NCBI GenBank assembly: GCA_963681505.1 | Contig: OY811981.1 | Coordinates: 186,001-250,000 of the forward strand | Length of the DNA stretch: 64,000 nucleotides | DNA from: Eunapius fragilis | Lineage: Eukaryota; Porifera; Demospongiae; Spongillida; Spongillidae | Reading direction: 5' to 3' | Part shown: piece by piece, positions 1-11,627 of the stretch | How positions within the stretch are numbered: the stretch's first letter is position 1 | How the letters are laid out: each line of letters begins with the position of its first letter | Translations under genes and position numbers: made by a program | Notes under the pieces: generated by a model | The model's input: the letters and a program-made list of their open reading frames with translations, nothing else | What the model was told of the DNA's origin: nothing | Database searches by the model: none

Positions 1-336
1 TGGAGTCCATTAACAATCTACCAGTCCACTACTAACAACTACAAATGTTGCTTGCTAATATTCACACACCTCTTGGATAAGATGGCTTGGGCGATGGACC
101 TCGCCAAGGTAAGGTTCAACTAGCTGTAAAGGTCATGAATGACCTTGCTCCTCGTACATACCCTATTACAACATGAACATAGATTAAGTACCATTTAACA
201 TACGCTAACGTTAATCGCTGGGTAACTTTTTAAAAGCCTCCCCTCCAAAAAAAAAAAAAAAAAAAAAAAAACAACTGGCAGCTGAACAACAGTCGTTCGC
301 GCATGCGCACTCGACAGCAGACTCCTATGACTCGTC
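1..336. other. Left-edge non-coding stretch with a 25-nt A run
   Basis: No gene is supported here. A homopolymer of 25 A residues lies at 247-271. A good splice-donor match (AAG|GTAAGG) follows base 108 after a short open stretch containing ATG at 82. It could be an exon end of a gene beginning to the left, but nothing after it joins convincingly. The last bases probably hold the promoter of the sialidase-like gene that starts at 337. Confidence 0.5.
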
Positions 337-1517
337 ATGCACATCGCTTTGAAATGGTTGTCGCTTCTAGTTGTATGGTTCCTGACAGCACGTGCGCAGC
401 AGTTTGATGGTAGGAATAAACTATTGGGAAAATAAACAATACTTGTCCTGTATCTTCATTAGGAGTGGTTCGGCCGATGGAAGATGGGCGGTATGAGGCC
501 TACATGATACCGCCCAACGTCAGCAATCATGCCTCATTCTTGGAGATTATTCCTTCGGGAGATTTACTTCTGTCTTGGTTCAGTGGTGATGCAGAGGGCA
601 CTAGTAACTGCTCTATTGTCGTCACCAAACTGCTCGAGGGCACATACCAATGGCCAAAGGCTACACCTGTGTCATGGAGAGTAGGATTTTCTAATCAAAA
701 TCCTGTGCTCTTTTGGGATAGTAAAAGGGAAATTGTCTTTCTTTTCCATTCCCAGCAGCCAGCTAGTAGTGGTGAGGAAGTAGCACACATATGGCTGCTG
801 AATTCCACTGATGGAGGAGTGACTTGGTCCACTCCTACTATTCTGTTCAATGACAATGGAATATTTGATAGAAACCGCATCATTCTCTCTCTGACTGGTA
901 GCTGGGTGTACCCAGTGTATTATTCAGGTCAGTGAATTAACTGGCATTCTGCACTATTAATAGTGTGTGTTGTGTGCCTGTGTGTGGCTTCAAATACAGT
1001 GGATGATATAGCGAACCAATACTCAGCTATGCTAATCACCTCAGATCAAGTGAACTGGGATACATACCCTGTTCAAGGTTCAAATTACCTAGTCCAGCCT
1101 TCAGTGATTCGACCTCAGTTCAACCAACCTACACTGCTTGCCTTCTTTCGTGATAAACGACAGGAGTACATTTATAACTCAACTTCGTACGATGATGGGG
1201 ACTCGTGGACCACACCTGTGCCTTCACAATTCCCTAACAACGATGCAGCAATTCAAGCAGCTGTGCTCAAAAGTGGCAACATTGCACTTGTGTTCAACCC
1301 AACACAGGATGCACGCTACCCTATTCGTATTGCTCTATCATGTGACTTAGGGAAGACATGGCCTTACTACAGAGATTTAGACACAGGACCACCTGGCACA
1401 GAGCTGAGCTACCCTTCCATTCTGCAATCCCCAGATGGATACATCCATGTTTCATACACATACAACAGACAGACAATCAAATATGTCAAGTTTATGGAAG
1501 ATTGGATTGTAGGGTGA
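337..1517 (+). CDS. Secreted BNR-repeat / sialidase-like protein
   Basis: Three exons (337-409, 463-927, 1000-1517) join in frame to about 351 residues. The first exon encodes a hydrophobic signal peptide ending near ARAQQ, so the product should enter the secretory pathway. The body looks like a sialidase-type six-bladed propeller. Three Asp-box motifs are visible: STDGGVTW, SYDDGDSW and SCDLGKTW. Other family-like stretches are FFRDKR and SYPSILQSPDG. The Asp boxes place it in the BNR_2 sialidase-like superfamily. Whether it cleaves sialic acid cannot be read from the sequence, because I cannot assign the full arginine triad. It converges on IFT56, with 78 bp between stop codons. Both introns are very short (53 and 72 bp). 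Horizontal origin is possible, since such proteins are common in bacteria, but the gene has spliceosomal introns and a eukaryotic-type signal peptide. Confidence 0.8.
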
Positions 1518-1595
1518 TATCATTTTAATAGTCCAAGTGATAGATGTTGTACTATGGCAGCCTAATGTACATGTCTGGGAATGGGGTGGGGACAT

Positions 1596-2742
1596 TTACA
1601 GACCTGGAATGGGGACACGACTCTCTTTGCTCCATTTAGTAATTGCATGAAGTATAAATTTCGCTTGAGGTTGCTGTGAGGTTTCTTTTAAAATCTGTAC
1701 TATATCTTTGAGACTTTCCCTTGGTTCATGACCTGCTATCACCATCTGAAATATACCTACACACGCCCCTCTCTTCCCTTCCCAGTACTCTGGGTTGGGA
1801 TCCAACCTCTCCAATAGGTGAAATGCCTTTGCTGCATAGTAGAACTGACCCATCTGACAAACATTGAAGTGAATAGCCATGCAGTTCTCATAGCACATAC
1901 CTTGTAGCAATCATTGGCTAATAGCAGAAGGAGATTGAAGGAATCACCTGATGTCTCCAGCTTCAAGTACAGCTCCCAAGCATTCTTTGGCTTCCTGTTC
2001 ATAATGACTAAACGAAATAACAGATGTTTAAGTGGATATGAAATGGGCGGGGCTATGGGCGGGGCTTACAGCATTTTGCCAACCAGCTAAGGTAGGTATA
2101 ATCAGCCTTGATCTTGTCCGAGGTTATTAACAGGAATATCTATTTTATACAGATGGTCTAAATGTGGTATATGTATGTCCCTGTTTATATGCTCACCTCC
2201 TCAGCCTCCTGAAAATTACCAGTCACTGCCTTAGCCTGGGCATAGTTGAAATTGAAAGTGTCATCATTGAAGAAATAGCTCTTATGGGACCAAGGAGAGT
2301 ACACCAATGAAAGGGTAATAATTGCTGAATAAGTGGATAGCTAACATTAATAAGTGGATAGCTAACCTTAATAGAACTGAGGTATATCAGAACTTCATCA
2401 AACTGATGCAACAGGAAGAAACAAGAAGCCATTGATTGACGTCCCGGGATTGTATCTGTAAAAACAGCACTAACAGGATGTTGACATCTCTAGCTCCACC
2501 CCCCATACCACACTCGCTTCCTGAAGTCCCCACCAATTGGTAATATTGCTGTGATAACTTAATATTCTCTTGCTGTGGGACAGAGAAGTCATGTTAGCAG
2601 TACTGAGAGTACTGAGGGGTGTCATGGCTACTTACTAAACCTCGCTCCTGACCCATAACTGCATTGGCTACGGCCTTCAAGATGTACTCATGAGGGCTAC
2701 GTGGCTCCAAGTCACGTATGAGAGCATATGCTTCATCAATAT

Positions 2743-2793
<51 letters not shown>

Positions 2794-4811
2794 ACAAATA
2801 ATGGTCTGGGCACCAGGGCGGAGGGGCCTACCATGCTTGAGATGATAGATTGCCAGGTTCAGTCTGGCTTCAGGAACCACACCCACAAGCTGGGGAAATG
2901 TTTGCAATGCTCCTTCTCCATTGCGAAATATTACCTAACATAGATTAGATGACCACCCAGGTATGTGTAATAGAAAGATCATTGTAACAGTAACTCTATG
3001 AATGCCTCATACTCTCACATCTCCTCACCAAGTTGTGTCGCAACAGGTCTTTAGCGAATGTGAATGTAGGAGAAGCCATATCAGTAAACACTTTCAGCTC
3101 AGTCTGCACAATGTGGTGTATGAGTCATGAGTACACCCCTCTGCTTTCCTCCCCTCCCCCTCCCCCCACACCCCTCTGCTTTCCTCCCCTCCCCCACACC
3201 CCTCTGCTTTCCTCCCCTCCCCCCACACCCCTCTGCTTTCCTCCCCTCCCCCCACACCCCTCTGCTTTCCTCCCCTCCCCCCACACCCCTCTGCTTTCCT
3301 CCCCTCCCCCCACACCCCTCTGCTTTCCTCCCCTCCCCCTCCCCCACACCCCTCTGCTTTCCTCCCCTCCCCCCACACCCCTCTGCTTTCCTCCCCTCCC
3401 CCTCCCCCTCCCCCACACCTCTGCAGCTTTTCCATTGTATAGTTTGTACACGTTGCAAGACTTCAGGTTGATGGCTATGGCACTGTCAGGATGGGTCTGG
3501 ACATAGCTGGCTAGTACTTCCTGTGATACATCATAATAGTCCAACTTATGGTAGCACATGGCCAGATACACATTGACAGCCAGCATCTCTCTGTGGAGAA
3601 TACCATCTTCTCTTTAAACTCAAACAACCAAACTTGCTCGCATACTTTCATACCATCAGGCCCCATCCATACCGTCCAGTCCCATACCCATACTTCCATA
3701 CCATCAGGCCCCATACCCATACTTCCATGTACCTGTTCTCTAAAAGTATCTTCTTGTAAATATCAATGGCTTCCTGGTAATGTGTGCGCAGGTAGTGTAT
3801 GGCTGCTAAACTGAGCTGTAAGGGGAGGGGAGGAGGGAAGGGGAGGAGGGAAGGGGAGGGGAAGGGGAGGAGGGAAGGGGAGGGGAAGGGGAGGAGGGAA
3901 GGGGAGGAGGGAAGGGGAGGGGAAGGGGAGGAGGGAAGGGGAGGGGAAGGGGAGGAGGGAAGGGGAGGGGAAGGGGAGGAGGGAAGGGTAGGGGAGGGAG
4001 TTCAACATAGCACAGTTCTTAAAATCACCGTGCAGACTGCCATATGTACCCACCTGGTCTTCAATGCAGTTTTGAAGTTTCACATGATGGCTCATCAGCT
4101 GTGTTTCATCACCACACTGCCACATTTCATAAAGTATAAATGGCTTGCCACTCACACCCAAACATTTGCCTTGTCACACACCCACAACACTGACCTTGTG
4201 TGCAAGGTGAAATAACAATCTGTTCTGTAAGCCAGTTGCTGGCCCTAGTGGGCGGGAAAATAGATATCTAAGACAATATGTGTGCACAACATACCCATCT
4301 CAGCTGCCTTTTTTGCTTCATCGTACATGCCCAACATGAAGTAGCAACAAGCAAGGTTACAGGGTACATCTGGAGGACTGCTGGGATCTCTTGAGAGCCT
4401 CTCGTACTCCTGGTAGAACCGTTTTCAATACAATCTACAATAGTCGAACAGGCACACTCACGACTCGTGCTCTTTCGTAGTCCCCTCCGTGAAAGCTCGC
4501 GTACGCGATCCACAGATCATTATCAGCGGCGGCTTTTCCCGTACTCTTAATAAACTGTGATGCGTTGCCATGACAACTATACCATACTTCGCACGGCGCC
4601 TATACGTACCTCCAGAAGTGTCAATGCTCCTGTATAGTCTCTCTGCTGAAAGAAATCTTCTACTTTCGGTAGCTTTTTTTTCTTTTTCTCTTTGACACCT
4701 TCCACATTACCCGCGGAGGATGCTACCGGCTTTGAACGCGACAGATTCTAAAGATAGTGCACACGCGTTTTCATGCTATCGTTATAGCCTTTTATTTGCA
4801 CTGCTCACCAT
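1596..4811 (-). CDS. IFT56: Intraflagellar transport protein 56 (TTC26 / DYF-13)
   Basis: TPR-repeat subunit of the IFT-B complex, needed to carry a subset of motility proteins into cilia. Exons across the minus strand encode stretches closely matching the family: LSRSKP at the start, then [70 protein letters not shown], and [20 protein letters not shown] near the end. The protein stops after [13 protein letters not shown], where the family normally ends. The start is unusual: the first coding exon seems to be the ATG alone (4809-4811), followed directly by GTGAGC. The next exon (4610-4747) begins AAT CTG TCG, giving M-N-L-S-R-S-K-P. Introns hold a CA tract, a 29-bp minisatellite and a G/A-rich array. 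It is divergent from the NEURL2-like gene, with 70 bp between ATGs. Confidence 0.93.
2748..2799. repeat. (CA)n microsatellite
   Basis: About 25 dinucleotide units in an IFT56 intron, just upstream (in minus-strand terms) of the exon encoding [20 protein letters not shown]. The reverse complement is the GT-rich tract that fakes a poly-Cys/Val reading frame. Confidence 0.9.
3127..3419. repeat. C/T-rich minisatellite, unit about 29 bp, in an IFT56 intron
   Basis: About ten units of the form CTCTGCTTTCCTCCCCTCCC plus a CACACC spacer. On the IFT56 coding strand the array starts immediately after the exon end encoding NGKAAE. The unit GGAAAGCAGAGGGGTGTGGG resembles that exon end and donor (GGAAAAGCTGCAGAG|GTGTGG). 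It is intronic: the exon on the far side (about 3036-3108) continues with [13 protein letters not shown]. Open frames through it are artefacts of low complexity. Confidence 0.85.
3826..4001. repeat. Purine-rich GGGGAGGAGGGAA array in an IFT56 intron
   Basis: Tandem 10-25 bp units made only of G and A on the plus strand, which form a polypyrimidine tract on the transcribed IFT56 strand. It lies between exons encoding the TPR repeats and could form triplex or G-rich structures. No coding role. Confidence 0.85.
4564..4577. promoter_or_regulatory. X-box (RFX site) in IFT56 intron 2
   Basis: The 14-mer GTTGCCATGACAAC is a full match to the ciliary X-box pattern GTHNYY-AT-RRNAAC on either strand. 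It lies in the 55-bp second intron of IFT56, just before the 3' splice site, about 235 bp inside the start codon. RFX factors drive ciliary genes through such sites, and IFT56 is a classic X-box target family. The motif is seen directly; binding is inferred. Confidence 0.65.
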
Positions 4812-4881
4812 GCCAACCACTCTTTTTTACACTATCTAATTCTTTGCTCTTGCTTGTTATCTAATTTTCTGGCATATAAAT
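4812..4881. promoter_or_regulatory. Bidirectional promoter region, IFT56 / NEURL2-like
   Basis: Seventy bases separate the two divergent start codons. The segment is T/A rich and contains CATATAAAT close to the plus-strand ATG, which may act as a TATA-like element or lie in a very short leader. No other room for a promoter exists for either gene. Confidence 0.6.
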
Positions 4882-5727
4882 ATGGGCGTGTCTTGGCGAA
4901 ATGTTTTCTTGCGCATCGTTTCCTGTGTCAAGATGGCAGGGCGTAGGGAACGTATAAACGGAGATGACGAAACCTTCGTTCTAAAGGAAGAGATTCAGTT
5001 TGGATTTCACCCAGTATGTTCTAGCCAGATTCAGATATCCGAGAACGGCACAGAAGCAGACAAGAAGGACCCGTCATCGCATTACGCATATGGAGTGGCC
5101 TATGGAGCCCGCCCACTTCGAGGTACTACTGAATTTGAAGTGGAAGTGACCTCGTACGGTACTGGATGGTCGGGGACTTTAAAACTAGGGGTAATGAGAT
5201 GGAAGAAGGGTCGGGCATTAACTGCCAAAGACATACCCCGGTACTCACCTGAGGGGGCTGACTACTGTGTATGGAGCGCTAACAAGATCCACAACCGCCT
5301 AAGCGGGCAGTGGGGCCCTGTTGAAAAGATCTATGGCACCACAATGTTGGACAATCTGAGAGAGAAGGATCGTCTCGGCTTCAGGTTAACGCACGATGGA
5401 AGTCTTTTCTTCTTCGTGAATGGCGTCTCTAATGGTTTGGCAGCCAAAGAGGTCTACTTACCTGGATATGACGTGTATCCGGTTATTGACCATTATGCCA
5501 ACTGCAAGGCGACGAGAATTGTACGCGCAGGTAAGTTCATGTTCTACCCTCTCCTCTTTCCACTAAACTGTATCTTTGGTACGGTATTTACAGTGATCAG
5601 AGTGGACATCAATTTGCAAGATATATGTATTGAACTTATTGGCAAGTGGGTACCAAAGCCTGATATTGAGAGATTACCTTTGCCTCCAAAACTGAAGCAG
5701 GGAATAAAAGATTCCACCCATAATTGA
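4882..5727 (+). CDS. NEURL2: NEURL2-like protein: NHR (neuralized) domain plus SOCS box
   Basis: Two exons: 4882-5530 and 5594-5727. The first encodes a neuralized homology repeat, with GFHPVCSSQIQISENGTEA, FEVEVTSYGTGWSGTLKLGV, LGFRLTHDGSLFFFVNG and YPVIDHYANCKATRIVRA. The second encodes a short C-terminal tail with SOCS-box features: LQDICIELIGKWV, then LPLPPKLKQ. NHR plus SOCS box is the layout of NEURL2 (Ozz), a substrate receptor for Cullin-5 ubiquitin ligases, so a substrate-adaptor role is inferred. The annotated start is the first in-frame ATG; an internal ATG at 4933 (MAGRRERING) is also plausible. The 63-bp intron is a multiple of three with no stop, so retained transcripts stay in frame. 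The stop codon lies 2 bp from the DRC3 stop on the other strand. Confidence 0.75.
   Translation: MGVSWRNVFLRIVSCVKMAGRRERINGDDETFVLKEEIQFGFHPVCSSQIQISENGTEADKKDPSSHYAYGVAYGARPLRGTTEFEVEVTSYGTGWSGTLKLGVMRWKKGRALTAKDIPRYSPEGADYCVWSANKIHNRLSGQWGPVEKIYGTTMLDNLREKDRLGFRLTHDGSLFFFVNGVSNGLAAKEVYLPGYDVYPVIDHYANCKATRIVRAGKFMFYPLLFPLNCIFGTVFTVIRVDINLQDICIELIGKWVPKPDIERLPLPPKLKQGIKDSTHN
5703..5708 (+). terminator. AATAAA polyadenylation signal inside the NEURL2-like coding end
   Basis: A canonical hexamer sits about 20 bases before the stop codon of the NEURL2-like gene. Because DRC3 coding sequence begins immediately after the stop on the other strand, cleavage would have to occur within the antisense of DRC3. 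Use of this site is an inference. Confidence 0.4.
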
Positions 5728-5729
5728 TG

Positions 5730-5894
5730 TCAGTTCTGTTGCTCTGACATCCCTTCCTCATCTCTCTGCTGCTCAATGTACTGTTCTATTTCCACAATTT
5801 TCTGTCTGTTACGTCTCAGCTCAGAATTCTGTATTGTTTCAATCAAAGTATCTCTGTCCTTTTTGGCTCGTGAAACAATACTGTCCTCCTGTGT

Positions 5895-5940
<46 letters not shown>

Positions 5941-8281
5941 ATGTAGCATTATGTTGAAGGTATGTCCTACCTTATTGTCTATGGTCAGCAGATGGCAGTC
6001 ATGTGCTGCATTCAAAGCCCCTACTAGTGTGTCCTTATCTACAAACAGCTACAACAGATCACAGAGTATATGTATTTAAATGTAATGTAATAGTAACTGT
6101 TTCTTGTCACTTACCACTCGAAGTTCGTCAGGCAACTCGGTATCCAGCTGGTTCTTTATGAACTTCTCCAGTAGGGCCTGTGCCATTTCTGACACTGCTT
6201 CGTGGTGAGCATTTTCCATGTCTCGCAAACGTGTCATACTAAGATGTTTGGGTGTTAAGAGTGTATCATGTGAGGGTTGGGAATGGAGTGTGTGGAGGTG
6301 GGAGGATACTGTGAGGGTTGGGAGTGGGGTGTGTGGAGGTGGGAGGATACTGTGAGGGTTGGGAGTGGGGTGTGTGGAGGTGGGAGGATACTGTGAGGGT
6401 TGGGAGTGGGGTGTGTGGAGGTGGGAGGATACTGTGAGGGTTGGGAGTGGGGTGTGTGGAGGTGGGAGGATACTGTGAGGGTTGGGAGTGGGGTGTGTGG
6501 AGGTGGGAGGATACTGTGCTTGCACTTGCTCAAGGAAGTTAGATACTAGTTCAGAGTAATTGCGTTCAAAGTCTTTAGCCCCTTCCTGTAGTGTGGAGGT
6601 GAGAGAATCCATTCATTTCATGAATGACATTCATCATGAGGACTCATGCCTACCTCAATCTGTTCAACCAACAACATTTCTTGTTGCATTAAGTCATGGT
6701 GGAGATTATTTATAGCCTCACTAAGCTGCTTAATCGTGTCGACACTTGGGGGGAGGGGCATTGCTCCAAGAAGCTGGGGGAGTGGCCTTCATGTCATGTG
6801 GTTTTACTCAAAACTGTACTGCCCTTACCTTGTGTTTTAACTCCTCAAACTTCAGTACCATTTTTACAGATGCCTTCTGGTTGTTTGTGCATGTTTCTTT
6901 ATGAGATGTTTCAAACAAAGTCCTATCTTCTTTGCGACGCTGCAACTCGTACAGACCAACACCTTTCAGTTCCTCACATACAATCACAAACTTGCTAGCA
7001 TAGCTGAGAGATAAACAATGCATTTCAAAACAGCTTGAGGTGGGCTATGGAGCCTGCTAACCTTTCAAGAAGTTCAGGTACCCCAGGTATCAATTTAAAG
7101 CAGTGTGCATCCTTGTCATCCTGAAACATGGCATTAAATAGAGTCATCTCTGGTAGGCCATCCACATAAGCTTCCTACAAGGTGATGATGGTAATGATGT
7201 CCTTGTGTGTTATGCCATGTTAACTACATGTACCTTCAATGTTTTCTCCTTTTGTTCCACACCAATGAGCTCCTCCCTCTTTCTTGATTGTTCCCTTTCT
7301 TGTAGTGCAATCTCATCCATCATCTCTTGAAACATAGTGATTGCTGAGAGCCGCTATAAAGGAAGTCTGAATAAATTATTCTGCATTATGAGGGATTTTT
7401 ACTGCCAAAACTGTTGTATTCAAAAGCTGTACTTACAGTGTCTTCTTGTACCAGATGGTAATCCAGGTAGACCAGAGTGGGAATGTATGCCATCACGTAT
7501 TGAGGATAGCGGGAGTCTTCAGCCAGGGGGTTTTCCCTCAAAACAAGACATTGTAGTTGAGCAAATTGTCGAAGATAAGCTACCTAGCAACAGAGCACAC
7601 ACTAAGATAAGCTACCTAGCAACAGAGCACATGCTAAGATAAGCTACCTAGCAACAGAACACACACACTAAGATAAGCTACCTAGCAACAGAGCACACTA
7701 AGATAAATCCTGCAAGGGAATATATGAACATACGTTTTCAAGCTGGGCGATAATGTTACCAGCAAGGGACAACGTCTGGAGCTTTGTTAGACCTTCCAAC
7801 CTCTGTATTTTAGTGATGCGATTGTGTGCAAGGCTGAGATCCCTCAGGTTAACAAGGGCAGTCAGTCCACTGATCTCCTCAATGTTATTGAAAGACAGAT
7901 CTGAAGATGTACTGATGGTGATGTTCAATTGGCTGAAATAAGTCCTTACCCAACCACTCCAAGTTGACCAGCAGGTCCAGCCCCTCAATAGATTCAATTA
8001 TGTTATTGTCCAACTGCAGCTTACGAAGATTTCTGAACTGCCATAAGTGTTCTATACGAAGAATATCTGGAATATCTAAGCATTATTACGAGATACTGGG
8101 AACAAAACGTAATGATCTCACTCTTGAAGTCCAGGCGAAGAGCATGAACGTCAATAAACTCGATCCCTTCGCTGCGTGCAATTCTTCCCGCCTCCCCCTC
8201 CGGCCCCTGTTCCTGCACACATTGATGTAGGAGGCCTTCGCTAATTACACCAGGTTCCACTGTATAGTAAAGATGGCTCAT
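5730..8281 (-). CDS. DRC3: Dynein regulatory complex subunit 3 (LRRC48)
   Basis: Leucine-rich-repeat and coiled-coil subunit of the nexin-dynein regulatory complex in motile cilia. The start at 8281 gives MSHLYYTVEPGVISE, then the diagnostic QGPEGEAGRIARSEGI. LRR segments follow (LSFNNIEEISGLTALVNLRD, LSLAHNRITKIQRLEGLTKL), then a long helical part (FERNYSELVSNFLEQ, MTRLRDMENAHHEAV, LDTELPDELR). The end, RNRQKIVEIEQYIEQQRDEE, matches the family C-terminus. Two introns are notable. One carries tandem copies of its own acceptor (7571-7707). The other is, or is replaced by, a stopless 41-bp minisatellite (6269-6515). The gene is head-to-head with PKC (93 bp between ATGs) and an X-box lies 19 bp before the ATG, in keeping with ciliary regulation. 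Confidence 0.93.
5891..5934. repeat. (GT)n microsatellite in a DRC3 intron
   Basis: About 20 GT units on the plus strand, broken once by AT, between the last two DRC3 exons. Confidence 0.9.
6269..6515. repeat. 41-bp minisatellite, six units, inside DRC3
   Basis: The unit begins GTGAGGGTTGGGAGTGGGGT and ends GGTGGGAGGATACT on the plus strand, with six near-identical copies. On the DRC3 strand the frame stays open through all copies and is correct on both sides (6076-6612). It is therefore either an intron whose length is a multiple of three, probably using a GC donor (GT|GCAAGC), or a translated Pro/Thr/His/Ser-rich insert of about 90 residues. Family comparison favours removal, since EQ should be followed closely by MTRLRDMEN. 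Confidence 0.85.
7571..7707. repeat. Tandem copies of a DRC3 3' splice site, unit 32-34 bp
   Basis: On the minus strand the true exon starts at 7583 with GTAGCTTATCTTCGAC, preceded by CTGTTGCTAG. The same junction, GTTGCTAG|GTAGCTTATCTT, recurs with exon-like starts at 7615, 7647 and 7681. Each copy carries an acceptor AG plus the first 12 exon bases. Entry at the first of these reads V-A-Y-L and then meets TAG at the following acceptor. Confidence 0.85.
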
Positions 8282-8374
8282 GGGCTGTTTAGATAATCCG
8301 TTTCTATGGAAACAAGGGCACAGCCCTATTTCCTGTTTTTTTTTATTTTTTATTGTTGTTTGCGTATTTTAAAC
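8282..8374. promoter_or_regulatory. Bidirectional promoter region, DRC3 / PKC
   Basis: Ninety-three bases lie between divergent start codons and contain the X-box at 8300-8313. The PKC side has a T-rich stretch directly before its ATG. Confidence 0.6.
8300..8313. promoter_or_regulatory. X-box (RFX site) 19 bp from the DRC3 start codon
   Basis: The palindrome GTTTCTATGGAAAC fits GTHNYY-AT-RRNAAC in every position. It is upstream of the DRC3 ATG on the minus strand, where ciliary genes in animals normally carry RFX sites. Its closeness to the ATG implies a very short 5' leader. RFX binding is inferred from the motif and the gene's ciliary role. Confidence 0.7.
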
Positions 8375-11522
<3,148 letters not shown>

Positions 11523-11627
11523 ACAGATGTGACGATACGATCGTGTTTCACACGTAGTGTGCACGTTTGATATTTTTATTTTTAATTAGTGCGTTTTGTT
11601 TTTTTACCAGCACTTTTGTAGTACAAT

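Noticed and set aside
3094..3586. Long overlapping open frames on both strands rich in Pro/Ser/Leu or Gly/Arg/Glu
   Set aside because: They are produced by the 29-bp intronic minisatellite of IFT56. All frames stay open because the unit lacks stop words, and they resemble no protein.
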